From NCBI GenBank assembly GCA_002710015.1, contig PAOW01000001.1, positions 1 to 35,669 on the forward strand: a stretch of 35,669 bases of DNA, in the 5' to 3' direction. Each line of letters opens with the position of its first letter. Within the stretch, counting starts at the first letter, position 1. The position numbers and the translations under genes are program-made. Shown piece by piece: positions 13,870-23,700 of this stretch. The notes beneath the pieces were generated by a model, which saw nothing but the letters and a program-made list of their open reading frames with translations, was not told where the DNA came from and did not search any database. The stretch comes from Methanobacteriota archaeon (lineage in GTDB: Archaea > Thermoplasmatota > Poseidoniia > Poseidoniales > Poseidoniaceae).

Positions 13870-16848
13870 ATGAATTCAAGGGCTGCGATATTTATTGTTT
13901 CATTGTTTGCAATTTTACTATCAGCTCCCTTAGCAAGTGCTTCTGGAATGCAGGGGTGCACACTAAATGGTGGCACTTGTGATACTTGGGACAAGGCCGA
14001 TGACGGAACGGAAAATCAGCAGGATTGGATTGTTGGAGTATACGAATTTGACCTAGTCGATACATCAACAATAAACATGCAAATGTCTTGGGCACTGCAT
14101 GAATTTAATCGATCAGCTCTGGGTTTAGATGGGGCTCTAATGAATGCAGCATTAGCAGCGGAAGGCATGAGTGCTCAAGATGGGGCACCCGCAGATCTCA
14201 TTCGAAATTATTTCGATCAAACTACGGCAGGACCGGGAACTCCAACTGTCAAGCAGAAACTTGTTATGGAAGTCAATGACACAATCGAGGAATTACTGAG
14301 TTCAGGTTTCGGAGTTGTAAACCAAATTTCAACCAGTTATGTGAATTCTATAACCAACTCAGGAATTACTACAACTTGCAGTGATGACAAGGACACTGAT
14401 TCACAGGCCGAAGCAGGTTTGGCAAACAACGTCTTTGATCCACCCATCTGCTTCACAGTATCAGCAGCAGTTTCACTCTCCACTTCAACCTTCAATCTTG
14501 GTTCGATTGACTCACTAACACTTGAGAGAGTTTACCGAGGAATGTTGGTTATGGGATCAGACATAACATCTGAATTTGAGTTATTTAGCGAACCCGGGCA
14601 TTCCTCAATCTTTGAAATTAATCCGCCTGATTTTGCTACTGTGAAATCTGTTGATCCAACTGGAATTCAGATTGTGAAATCAGGCCCTCCATCTTACATG
14701 GCTGCCCAGTGGACAATAGACAATCTTGATGCTCCAATTACTGGACAGAGGATAACTCAGATAGTAAATACAGAAATCGGACATCGTAATTCTACACAAA
14801 CAAGTAGCGTTGAGATTACGCCAGAAGACACGGGTATAACTCTAGATGTAATACTCGACTTGTCAGATGAAAGCGCTGCCCAAGTTGACATCATAGCTGG
14901 AATAAATCATTTGGATCAAACTACAATGGCGGACTGGGGAATTTCAATTGTTGACATAACTGAGAATGCTAAGATACCATGGGTCACATCTGATGGTATT
15001 CGACTTGCATATCACAATGATCTTGTCGAACTTGATAATTTTACAGACAATTTTCCCATTAATTTAGTTGGAGAGGCAATAGAAGAAGCGGTCCCAGATG
15101 TAGATAATATTGAAATCGGTAATTTGGAATGGGTTTCTAATTCTATCGTTGAGGGGATGGCCGTTGAGCCTGGTGGTCTCAATTACACTCACGCTTCATG
15201 TCCAGAAATACTACCCGCAGGTGTTCAAGCATACTATTGCATAATTGGGCCTACTGCTATGAATGGTGACAATCCTGTTTATCTTAGAGCGACTTCAAGC
15301 CCCTTTAAACTACAACTTCTTGATTTAATCAAACAGCAGGTAAATAATGATGAAATCGCAGAAGCAATTGATCCAGTTACTGAAAGTGACTTTAGGAAAT
15401 TGCTTGATTCGGGTTTGGTTATTGAGGCTGATTTTGGACAGGATTTACTTCAGGATATGATCCCTGAAGACTTACCTCCTTCTGAGTTGGAACTCGAAAT
15501 TATACTGCCTTCCTGGCTCCAGACAGCAAGTGGAGAGCAATCCATTAGGTTAGTAGAACGAACAGTAGGCGAAGATCAACTCTCTATAACAATGTCAGGC
15601 CCTAACGCATACGACCCAAGACATCCAATCTTAGACTCATCAGGAGAAGTGATTTGCTCATCAGAAATGGTAGATTGGTCCTGTATTGACTCAGAAATTA
15701 ATCTCGATGTAAGCGACTTAAATTTTAATGAATGGGGACCAAGTGTTGACTTAACAGCATCATTTTCGGCCTCAGTAGACGTTTATAGGATAAAAATACC
15801 ACAGGAAATTTTAGATGAATTACAAAGAGAAAACAACTCAGTCTCTATGGAAGCAATACCATCTGATTTACTTCGGCTTGCATTTGACATAGGAAGTCGA
15901 ATGGTAGAGCCACGTGTTGAGGAATTACCTCTCAAAGATTGCGGGTCAATCAACGTTACACTTACTGTTGAAGGACTTGAGGATTTTGTAGACGAATTTG
16001 GTCTTGTGTTAACAGATTGTCTCCACAAGAGAGCAAAGAAATTAGCGCAGCAAGAACCTAATTTGGGATTAGATCTCTCAAATATACAGATAATTACATC
16101 TTTGGAAAATCTTGGTGGAATTGGACCTACAATGGATGATGAAACTCCTATCAGCTTATCAGTGAAAATTCCAGAATTTACACTTGAGGCTGGTGTTAAT
16201 AATGGTTGGTCAGGGGTGCTCGATGGAACTCCAGAGGTAGGTATAGACACTGCAATTTTAAGCCCAATTATTAGTGCAATTAATGGATTTGAAAATGCAT
16301 TTACAAACATTGGTGTTCAATTCTTGAAAACAAGTGGCTCTGGCCTAAACATCGACAACAATGGGCAGATGTTTAATCCCTCGATAGAACCAACAAATTT
16401 AGAATTAGATGAGGAGACTCAAACAGAGTTGAAGGGTGAGATAACCTTTACAATGCCAAGTGGTATTACTTTGAAAGACTTTCAAACCGCAAATGGTTGG
16501 GAAGAAATAAGCGAGAAAGATGGAAGGCAAAGAATCACTCTATCTTTAGAATCTCTTTCAGCTGGAGAGGAATTTTCTTTCTCAATAGAGGTAACATGGC
16601 TATACATCTTATCCCAAATTTGGATTTATCCGACTATTCTTCTATCCCTAATCATATGGCGAGTAAGAGCTAGAAGAAAGAAGAAAAAACGTAAGAAGGA
16701 AGATAAAAAGAAGGTTGAAACCAAAGTGATAAGTTCTGGCAAAGGAGGACTTTCTGACGACGACTTTGCTGCTCTAAGCGCCGGTTATGATCCAACAGTT
16801 AAGCAAACCTCAGATTTTGATCTCTACGACGATGAGTATTGGAATTAG
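13870..16848 (+). CDS. Large secreted surface protein with C-terminal anchor
   Basis: A 992-aa protein from ATG 13870; the frame is open from 13813, but MNSRAAIFIVSLFAILLS is a clear signal peptide start. The ectodomain (~25-905) is acidic and beta-rich, with a few paired cysteines (MQGCTLNGGTCDTW near the N-terminus). I recognise no named domain or simple repeat in it. One transmembrane helix (910-930) is followed by a very basic run (RRKKKKRKK) and a soluble acidic tail ending DDEYWN. The layout is that of the other giant surface proteins here and suggests cell-envelope binding or scaffolding. The stop overlaps the convergent uvrC stop by 4 bases. Confidence 0.8.
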   Translation: MNSRAAIFIVSLFAILLSAPLASASGMQGCTLNGGTCDTWDKADDGTENQQDWIVGVYEFDLVDTSTINMQMSWALHEFNRSALGLDGALMNAALAAEGMSAQDGAPADLIRNYFDQTTAGPGTPTVKQKLVMEVNDTIEELLSSGFGVVNQISTSYVNSITNSGITTTCSDDKDTDSQAEAGLANNVFDPPICFTVSAAVSLSTSTFNLGSIDSLTLERVYRGMLVMGSDITSEFELFSEPGHSSIFEINPPDFATVKSVDPTGIQIVKSGPPSYMAAQWTIDNLDAPITGQRITQIVNTEIGHRNSTQTSSVEITPEDTGITLDVILDLSDESAAQVDIIAGINHLDQTTMADWGISIVDITENAKIPWVTSDGIRLAYHNDLVELDNFTDNFPINLVGEAIEEAVPDVDNIEIGNLEWVSNSIVEGMAVEPGGLNYTHASCPEILPAGVQAYYCIIGPTAMNGDNPVYLRATSSPFKLQLLDLIKQQVNNDEIAEAIDPVTESDFRKLLDSGLVIEADFGQDLLQDMIPEDLPPSELELEIILPSWLQTASGEQSIRLVERTVGEDQLSITMSGPNAYDPRHPILDSSGEVICSSEMVDWSCIDSEINLDVSDLNFNEWGPSVDLTASFSASVDVYRIKIPQEILDELQRENNSVSMEAIPSDLLRLAFDIGSRMVEPRVEELPLKDCGSINVTLTVEGLEDFVDEFGLVLTDCLHKRAKKLAQQEPNLGLDLSNIQIITSLENLGGIGPTMDDETPISLSVKIPEFTLEAGVNNGWSGVLDGTPEVGIDTAILSPIISAINGFENAFTNIGVQFLKTSGSGLNIDNNGQMFNPSIEPTNLELDEETQTELKGEITFTMPSGITLKDFQTANGWEEISEKDGRQRITLSLESLSAGEEFSFSIEVTWLYILSQIWIYPTILLSLIIWRVRARRKKKKRKKEDKKKVETKVISSGKGGLSDDDFAALSAGYDPTVKQTSDFDLYDDEYWN

Positions 16849-18551
16849 TGAAGAGAATCGTAGATTCTTTGCGCTAACGATGGACCGATTCCTGGTACGG
16901 TTTTCAGATCTCCAACCGTTGCATGAGAGATGCCTTGTCTCCCCCCGAAATGACGGAGTAATGCCTGTAATTTCTTTGCTCCAAGGCCACTAACTCCTTC
17001 TAGTGGATCAGACAGGCGTTTTTTTGACCGGCTTTTTCTGTGGAATTTATTGACAAATCTATGAGCCTCATCTCTCGCATAAACAAGAACTCTTCCTCGC
17101 CTATCGAGGATTATATCATCTTTATTTTGCCTGTGAACTGTTTCCTCTCTCTTTGCAAGACTTGCCAACTGCATTTTATCCCCAACACCGTTTTCCTCTA
17201 ATAATTTCGAAATAAACGACAGGTGGGTTTCACCTCCATCAATCAATAGTAAATCAGGCCAATCATCAACTCTTTTCATCCATCTTTCTACAACTTCACT
17301 CATCATTCGCAAGTCATCCATAGCATCTCCCTTTACCGTGTAAGTTCTATACTCTTTTTTCGATGGCTTACCATTTCTAAGGCAAATACTTGCTCCAACT
17401 CTAGACTCTCCCAAGAATTGTGCCATGTCAAAACAAACAATGTGATTTAGACTATCCATCCCCAGTACTTTCGCGCAATCATCAGCAGCTCTTTGCTCGA
17501 GCGAACCTGATGATTTATTTGCTAGCCTTTCAACCTGCATCATGGCATTTTGCCTTGCTAGATTTTTGAGTGTAACAAAGTCACCCCTCATTGGCACTCT
17601 AACATCGACACTTCCCTCTCTCCTCTCGTTAAGCCAGTTATGTATGGTGTCAGAAATAGGAACGGGAGTAATCAAAATTTTGGGTGGCTTTCGATTTACA
17701 TAATGGTCTACTATAAATCTTGAAACCGAGTCACCCTCATCTCCACCGTAAATCAATGGCCAGGTTTCTTGACCCTTAATTACACCATCATTTGCATGTA
17801 AAACGACGATAGCCGCCAAATCTCCTTTAACCCCTAGTCCGATTGCATCACACTCTCTGTAGACTTTTGAGGAGATTACCTGTTGGTTTGTTACACTCCT
17901 CACAGATTTGATAGTGTCTCTTACGTATGCCGCCTGTTCATACTGCTGAGTTTTAGAATACTCATCCATCTCTTTTCCTAACTCTTCGATTAGATCACTA
18001 GCATCTCCGTTTAGCACCTTTCTAACGTTTCTTACAACCTTTGGATAACCGTCAGGGTCGACACATGGACCTTTGCACAACCCAATATGTCTAGCCATAC
18101 AACCCTCTTTTCCATGACAGTCTTTGTCGCGAATTCCAAAATATCTTCGCAATAATTGAATTACTTGTTTGGCCGCTTTAGCATTTGGAAAAGGACCCCA
18201 TCTCCATGAGTTTTCAGGTGGGTTTCTAGTGTAGAGAATTCTAGGAAATTCCTCTTTAGTCAAAGCAAGATAAGGGTATGATTTATCATCTTTTAACATC
18301 GAGTTAAATCTTGGTCTATGCTGTCTGATTAAGTGACGTTCCAAAATTAAAGCTTCGTGGGGAGAGTTAGTCACTATGCACTCTATTTCATCCGATCTTT
18401 CTACAAGTTCTGGAATCATAGCGCGGTCTGGATTTGACGAAAAGTAAGACCTAACTCTTTGGGCTAATACTGTTGCTTTACCTACATACAGAACTCTTTG
18501 GCTGGATGTTCTAAAGAGATATACACCCGGCTTTGCCGGCAAATCAACCAT
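16845..18551 (-). CDS. uvrC: Excinuclease ABC subunit C
   Basis: A 568-aa protein with all UvrC parts. The GIY-YIG nuclease (KPGVYLF, VLYVGKA, EALILE) makes the 3' incision. A four-cysteine cluster (145, 151, 159, 163; CMARHIGLCKGPC) matches the Fe-S site reported for bacterial UvrC. A UVR motif (~180-210) contacts UvrB. The RNase H-like domain for the 5' incision includes CFDMAQFLG, LLLIDGG and DEAHRF, and a helix-hairpin-helix tail (GVSGLGAKKL, VPGIGPSLA) ends the protein. It acts with UvrA and UvrB in nucleotide excision repair; neither is in the window. ATG 18551 is preferred over in-frame GTG 18569, because an ATTAAT element at 18572-18577 lies ~24 bp upstream. UvrABC in archaea is generally viewed as bacterial in origin. 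Confidence 0.95.
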   Translation of the reverse strand: MVDLPAKPGVYLFRTSSQRVLYVGKATVLAQRVRSYFSSNPDRAMIPELVERSDEIECIVTNSPHEALILERHLIRQHRPRFNSMLKDDKSYPYLALTKEEFPRILYTRNPPENSWRWGPFPNAKAAKQVIQLLRRYFGIRDKDCHGKEGCMARHIGLCKGPCVDPDGYPKVVRNVRKVLNGDASDLIEELGKEMDEYSKTQQYEQAAYVRDTIKSVRSVTNQQVISSKVYRECDAIGLGVKGDLAAIVVLHANDGVIKGQETWPLIYGGDEGDSVSRFIVDHYVNRKPPKILITPVPISDTIHNWLNERREGSVDVRVPMRGDFVTLKNLARQNAMMQVERLANKSSGSLEQRAADDCAKVLGMDSLNHIVCFDMAQFLGESRVGASICLRNGKPSKKEYRTYTVKGDAMDDLRMMSEVVERWMKRVDDWPDLLLIDGGETHLSFISKLLEENGVGDKMQLASLAKREETVHRQNKDDIILDRRGRVLVYARDEAHRFVNKFHRKSRSKKRLSDPLEGVSGLGAKKLQALLRHFGGRQGISHATVGDLKTVPGIGPSLAQRIYDSLH

Positions 18552-18570
18552 GTCGAGTGTAACCGGCACA

Positions 18571-18580
18571 CATTAATTGT
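18571..18580 (-). promoter_or_regulatory. TATA box of uvrC
   Basis: On the minus strand, ACAATTAATG is centred ~24 bp before ATG 18551, the spacing of a leaderless archaeal start. It is too close to the alternative GTG at 18569. Confidence 0.4.
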
Positions 18581-18655
18581 GCTGGTTGATAGTCAAGAAT
18601 ACATCGCAATCATGTTAGGGTAACAAACATCATTGATGAATCACTGGATGAGTAT

Positions 18656-20698
18656 ATGGTGACAGGTCCTCAACGCAGGATTCTACACCGCCTTTCCTCT
18701 TTTTCCAATAGCTTGGAATCTGCATGGGATGTTCCCAGAGACCTATGCCTCCCCGGTCTTGCCGAGTTCCTTGGTGTAGTTCGTTCAGCACTCCACTCTC
18801 CATTGAAGGATTTGGTTTCAAAAGGGTTGATTCTCGAAAGAAAAGCACACGTCATTAACGGAGGCAATAGAAAACGCAGCGTCTACCACATTACTGATTT
18901 AGGAAGAGCAGAGTGTGAGGAGGTTGAAATTCATGTCGTAGATAAGAAGGGACGTATATTTGGCAATCCTCCGAGCAAAACCACTGTTTATGGGAGAGAA
19001 AGACTGCTCGAAGATCTGAAATTACATAACAAATTGATAATTACAGGACTGCCAGGGATAGGAAAAACCACGATACTTAGGAGCTTAGCAGAGAAATTTT
19101 CACTCGATGGAAAAACAGTTAGATATGCAAGGATGGACCAACTTAAAGGTATCAAAGAGATATTCCGTGATTGGGAGTTGTCACTAACCTCTGAAAGTGC
19201 TGTTCTGAATGAAACCAGAAACGAGATTCTAATCTTAGATGAATTGCAAGAAATAAATCAACGTCATATGAAAGGAGTTGAATCGTTCGTTTCTAAGGCT
19301 ACAAATGTAATAATGGCAGGCAGGGCACCTCTTCCAATTATTGAAGGATTTGAGATAATTGAGATTATGCCTCTGGAAAATCGGTTTGCAGTGAAATTAT
19401 TGCCAGATAATTTGGAAAACCCCGACATGGTTGCAGAAAGATTGGGTTGCCATCCACTCGCCCTACAAATGTATGACACAGAATCAGACTTGCCAGAAGG
19501 GGGTGCAGATCTTCAAAAATGGGTTAGTGACGTTGTGCTATCGAGATTATCGGATGAGATGGATGCCTTGGATGAGCTCTCACTACTACCCATACCCGTC
19601 CCAGTTAGACTGCTTAAACATCAAATGTATGTTAACGATTTAGATGATTTTGCACTCTTGAGATGGCTTGATTGTGGTGTTGAATTACATCATTTACTGA
19701 GGAATGTTAGATCTGCAATGCTAAGCAAATCGGACTATGAAAAGGCTGCAAGATATTGGTCAAATGTAGATGGAGATTTAGCGAGACTTATCGAAATACA
19801 TCATCTTATTCAATCTGAGGGTGAAGTCGAATCTCTGATAATGAAACATTCGGAATCATTGATGGCCAACTCCAGTTCAGGCTTAGCTAGCCTTCTGTCA
19901 AACGCTTTGTTTATGTCTCCATCACGAGAATTGCACAGATTAGCTGCATCAATAGCAATCGAAAGAGGAGAAATCGATGTAGCTAAAAATCACCTAATGG
20001 AATGTGACGCACAGGATTTAGAATACAAATTATCAATCCTTGAAAACAACATTACTGTTAGTATTCCTTCAGACGCAGATTACAAGCTACTTCTATCTGA
20101 GGTTTCAAGAAGATTGGATGATAGGCTCCCAGAAGAAAGCATCGATGCAGATGTGGAAGCTCTATTGAATAAAATCGATATATCGAAGGTTGATGAGGAA
20201 ACAAGAAAAACAATCCTCGTGTCAATTGCTCACATACGCCATGCTTTGTTTGTATCAAAAGGAAATTGGGCTGAGGCTGACAGACTGAGTTCTGATCTTG
20301 AGTTACTCACACATGCTGAAGATCCTCAGATAATAGCTTTGAAGTTAAGATCCAAAATTGCGCAAACCCCAACGAACACAAAATCTTTTGAGAAATTGAT
20401 AGAATCTGTATTCACAAAAACCGGATTGAGAGCAAAGATGTTACAAATTGCGGTTTTGTTACGATGTGATGATCCACGAGCTTCTAAACTATTGAATCGT
20501 ATTGATTTACCCTCTATTGATGCTCAAAATAATCTGACAAGCGCAAGAAGAATCAGCGCAAACATTTGGTATTTGAGAGCGAAATTAAAAACCCACAATC
20601 CCATTTCATCTATGGCAGAAGCGGTCAGTTTGTGGAAATTGTCTCTTTGTCCTGAAGCATCTAAAAAGGCCAGTGAAATGATGCACAAGATGTTATAA
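18656..20698 (+). CDS. Winged-helix STAND-type ATPase
   Basis: A 680-aa protein. Residues ~5-90 form a winged-helix domain (GLAEFLGVVRSALHSPLKDL, a wing with NGGNRKRSVYHIT, then TDLGRAE). A linker ending VYGRERLLEDL leads to a P-loop ATPase with Walker A GLPGIGKT (131-138) and Walker B ILILDELQE (191-199). A sensor-like MAGRAPLP and the GCHPLALQMY motif follow, typical of STAND/AP-ATPase proteins. From ~340 the protein is all helical and could be a degenerate TPR-like sensor. STAND proteins switch on by ligand-driven oligomerisation and serve as transcription regulators (MalT-like) or immune sensors; the winged helix favours a regulator. The target is unknown; the adjacent giant surface protein gene (88 bp downstream) is one candidate. 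Confidence 0.8.
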   Translation: MVTGPQRRILHRLSSFSNSLESAWDVPRDLCLPGLAEFLGVVRSALHSPLKDLVSKGLILERKAHVINGGNRKRSVYHITDLGRAECEEVEIHVVDKKGRIFGNPPSKTTVYGRERLLEDLKLHNKLIITGLPGIGKTTILRSLAEKFSLDGKTVRYARMDQLKGIKEIFRDWELSLTSESAVLNETRNEILILDELQEINQRHMKGVESFVSKATNVIMAGRAPLPIIEGFEIIEIMPLENRFAVKLLPDNLENPDMVAERLGCHPLALQMYDTESDLPEGGADLQKWVSDVVLSRLSDEMDALDELSLLPIPVPVRLLKHQMYVNDLDDFALLRWLDCGVELHHLLRNVRSAMLSKSDYEKAARYWSNVDGDLARLIEIHHLIQSEGEVESLIMKHSESLMANSSSGLASLLSNALFMSPSRELHRLAASIAIERGEIDVAKNHLMECDAQDLEYKLSILENNITVSIPSDADYKLLLSEVSRRLDDRLPEESIDADVEALLNKIDISKVDEETRKTILVSIAHIRHALFVSKGNWAEADRLSSDLELLTHAEDPQIIALKLRSKIAQTPTNTKSFEKLIESVFTKTGLRAKMLQIAVLLRCDDPRASKLLNRIDLPSIDAQNNLTSARRISANIWYLRAKLKTHNPISSMAEAVSLWKLSLCPEASKKASEMMHKML

Positions 20699-20786
20699 AT
20701 GAAAATTTATCGATAAAAGTTGTAATTGTCTGCACTCCAACCAGTTAAGGGAATAGTTCTAATGTCATGAGATTGGTAATCTGTCT

Positions 20787-23700
20787 ATGGTGAGGAAGAG
20801 TGTTGCCTCTGCAATCATTCTTCTTAGCCTATACTTCCTGTCTATCTGCGCACCTATTGCAATGGATGAGACTTCTGTAAATCAGACTACGGGGCGTTCA
20901 CAGACCACATGGTCTGGAACAATTGTCCTGAATGATCATCACACAGTTCCAGTCACAGACGAATTGACGATAAACTCGTGTACCAATGTTACTATGGCAG
21001 GTGGTGTGAGAATCTATGTTGAAGGTAGAATCATAGTTGAGGGAACTGAAAATTGTCCGGTATATTTTGATTATTCAGGAAGCGGAGATCATCAAGGAAT
21101 CCAATTCAACTCATCTTCTAATGGAAGAGGAAGCAAAATTGACAACGCTTCAATTATCCATTCTACCTATGGAATTACTATCTATGGGTCAGATCCATAC
21201 ATAGCTAATGTTACAATATTTGATCCTGATGATGTAGGGGTAGATCTGTTTAATTCAGCAACTCCAACAATACGAAATTTAGTAATTGACGAGGCGGGAC
21301 AAGATTGGGTATTCCCTGCATATTGGAGATATGGAATAGGTCTGTCTATTGGTGCAGGCTCAGCGCCAAACATCGACGGTGTAACAATCAATGATGCAGT
21401 AACTAGGGGTCTGAACATGTGGGGTAATTCAGGTGGACTTCTTCGCAACCTTTCAGTTTCAAATGTTAGTGGTGCAACCCTAGCTCAAGCAGCTGGAATT
21501 TGGGTTGAGGACAGCGTTCCTCTTATTGAGACAGCAGATGTAGACAAATCAGATCATGGTGTTATAATTAGACACATGACAGATGGGTCACTTACAAGAG
21601 CGGTTATTCGAGACTTAGAGATTAGTAATTCGATGTATAGAGCAATAATTCTTGACAAGGATGACAGAACAAACTACACGAACTATCAGAGTGCAATAAT
21701 AGAAGGATTAAGCATAGTAGGCACCGGAGGAGATGGGGCAAAAACACCAGGGCTAGCAACTGCCACTATCGAAATAAATGCTACCGGTGCATGGATTGAG
21801 GATGCATATTTAGATGACAACGACGCAGTAGGTGTGCAATTATATTTCGTAGATTCTTCAACAGAATTCAATAATCTAACAATCAATAATACCGGAGGAG
21901 AAGGAACAGGAGCAAATGCTGCCGGCGTGTCTGTTCGCTCGTCATATTTTGCAGCTAGTTTCAATAATCTAGAGATATCTAACTCTACAGGTCCAGGAGT
22001 TTATGCAAGAAACGGCGGAGCAGTTCAAGGAAATAATTGGCATTTGCATAATAACGGGATGGAAGGCTTTTATCTAGAGAGTGCAGCAACTATAGTCGAC
22101 AACTTGGTCGTAAATGACAACGGCGACTCTGGTGTTCACATTGACGATGCGAGATATGTATACCTATCAAACGTAACTTCACAATCAAATCAGGATGCTG
22201 GTTTAGAATTCAACCGAGCTAACGATATAGAGTCAGGTTCAGGTGATGTTTCATGCCTACATTGTACTTCAACAAACGATGCAAGGGGAGTCGTACTCAT
22301 AGACTCAGTCGATATTTACCTTCGCAACTTACAGGTAAATGACCCAGTGACTGGACCAGCGATTTCAATAGATAATAGTGGTCTTAATGTTGGTGTTCAG
22401 GGAGGTTTGTTCCATCTGCATAACGTTAAAACCTCGGTTAATACAACAGGACCAGCCATATCAGCAACAGGTGCTGAAGGAGTAATTAACGGCTTGGATA
22501 TGTACGGCACTCACTCAGGTCTAACATGGGATGCAGATCATAATGTAGAGCGACAGAGCATTCTCTCAAATGCAAACTTGACAGGGTCTGGATGCCTTAA
22601 TTTAACAAATCATGACCAATTATCAGGAGAAAATAACATAATCAAGTTAGGATGCACTGGCGAACTTTATTTCGAAAATGTCGAACTCAATTGGTCTACA
22701 TTTAGTGATGATGGAAACCACATTATGAATGTCGACTCAGATTCACATCTCCATTTCAATCAACCAGCTAACCTAAACTATACAATAGCAAATATAGATG
22801 GAAATGGGTGGATTGAGGAAGCATGGGAGATTCAAGTCTGGGTTATCAATAACAACTCAAATGGTGTTCCTTCTGCAAGCGTAAATCTCGGTTTTGACCA
22901 ATTAGAAACAACAATTTCTAATTCAACTAATGACATAGGTTGGATTACATTCTCAGATTTGCGAGGTAAGAAATTTTTCAGCAGTGGTGAAACACCTCAC
23001 ACAAATGTAACAATCTCATGCACATATGATGCAGTCACCAATTCGAGTAACATCATGCTTGATGAAAATAAAATTGTGTGGTGCCACCTTCCACTACAAA
23101 ATCAGCCTCCATTCATCATCTGGGATTCACCAGCAGATCAAATGGTATATCCCTCTCAATCTGAAGTCCATTTTAACGCATCTCGAAGCTGGGATTTAGA
23201 TTCAGACTTGCTCACATTTACATGGATTTCCTCCATAGACGGTAAGTTAAGTGAAGGTTATGAAAACCACAATATTGCCTTCACCGCAAATTCACAAAAC
23301 ACAAATCATTCTGTATCGCTGAGCGACGGAATACATACTATTAGTTTGGAGGTTTGCGACCCAACCTCTTGTATTACCCAACAGCGTGTAATCGAATTGG
23401 CGAACCTTCCGCCATCAATCGTGGTTGAATTAGATCCACCTCTTTCCCCGTGGAGTGAATTGATTACACCAATTACTAAACCAGTTTCTTTCTCGCTCAA
23501 TGGAACATTTGATCCTGAAGGTGACGAACTGACATGCTCCTGGAGTTGGCCTGGTAATGTTCAGGAAATTTCTACTTGTGAAAATGCCAGCGGCATAATT
23601 TCATTTGCCAATATGTCACTGACAATGTTCGACCTAACTTTATCTGTTAGCGATGGTGTAAATCAACCTGAAGAGTGGGTAACCTCTGTGGAGTTATTTA

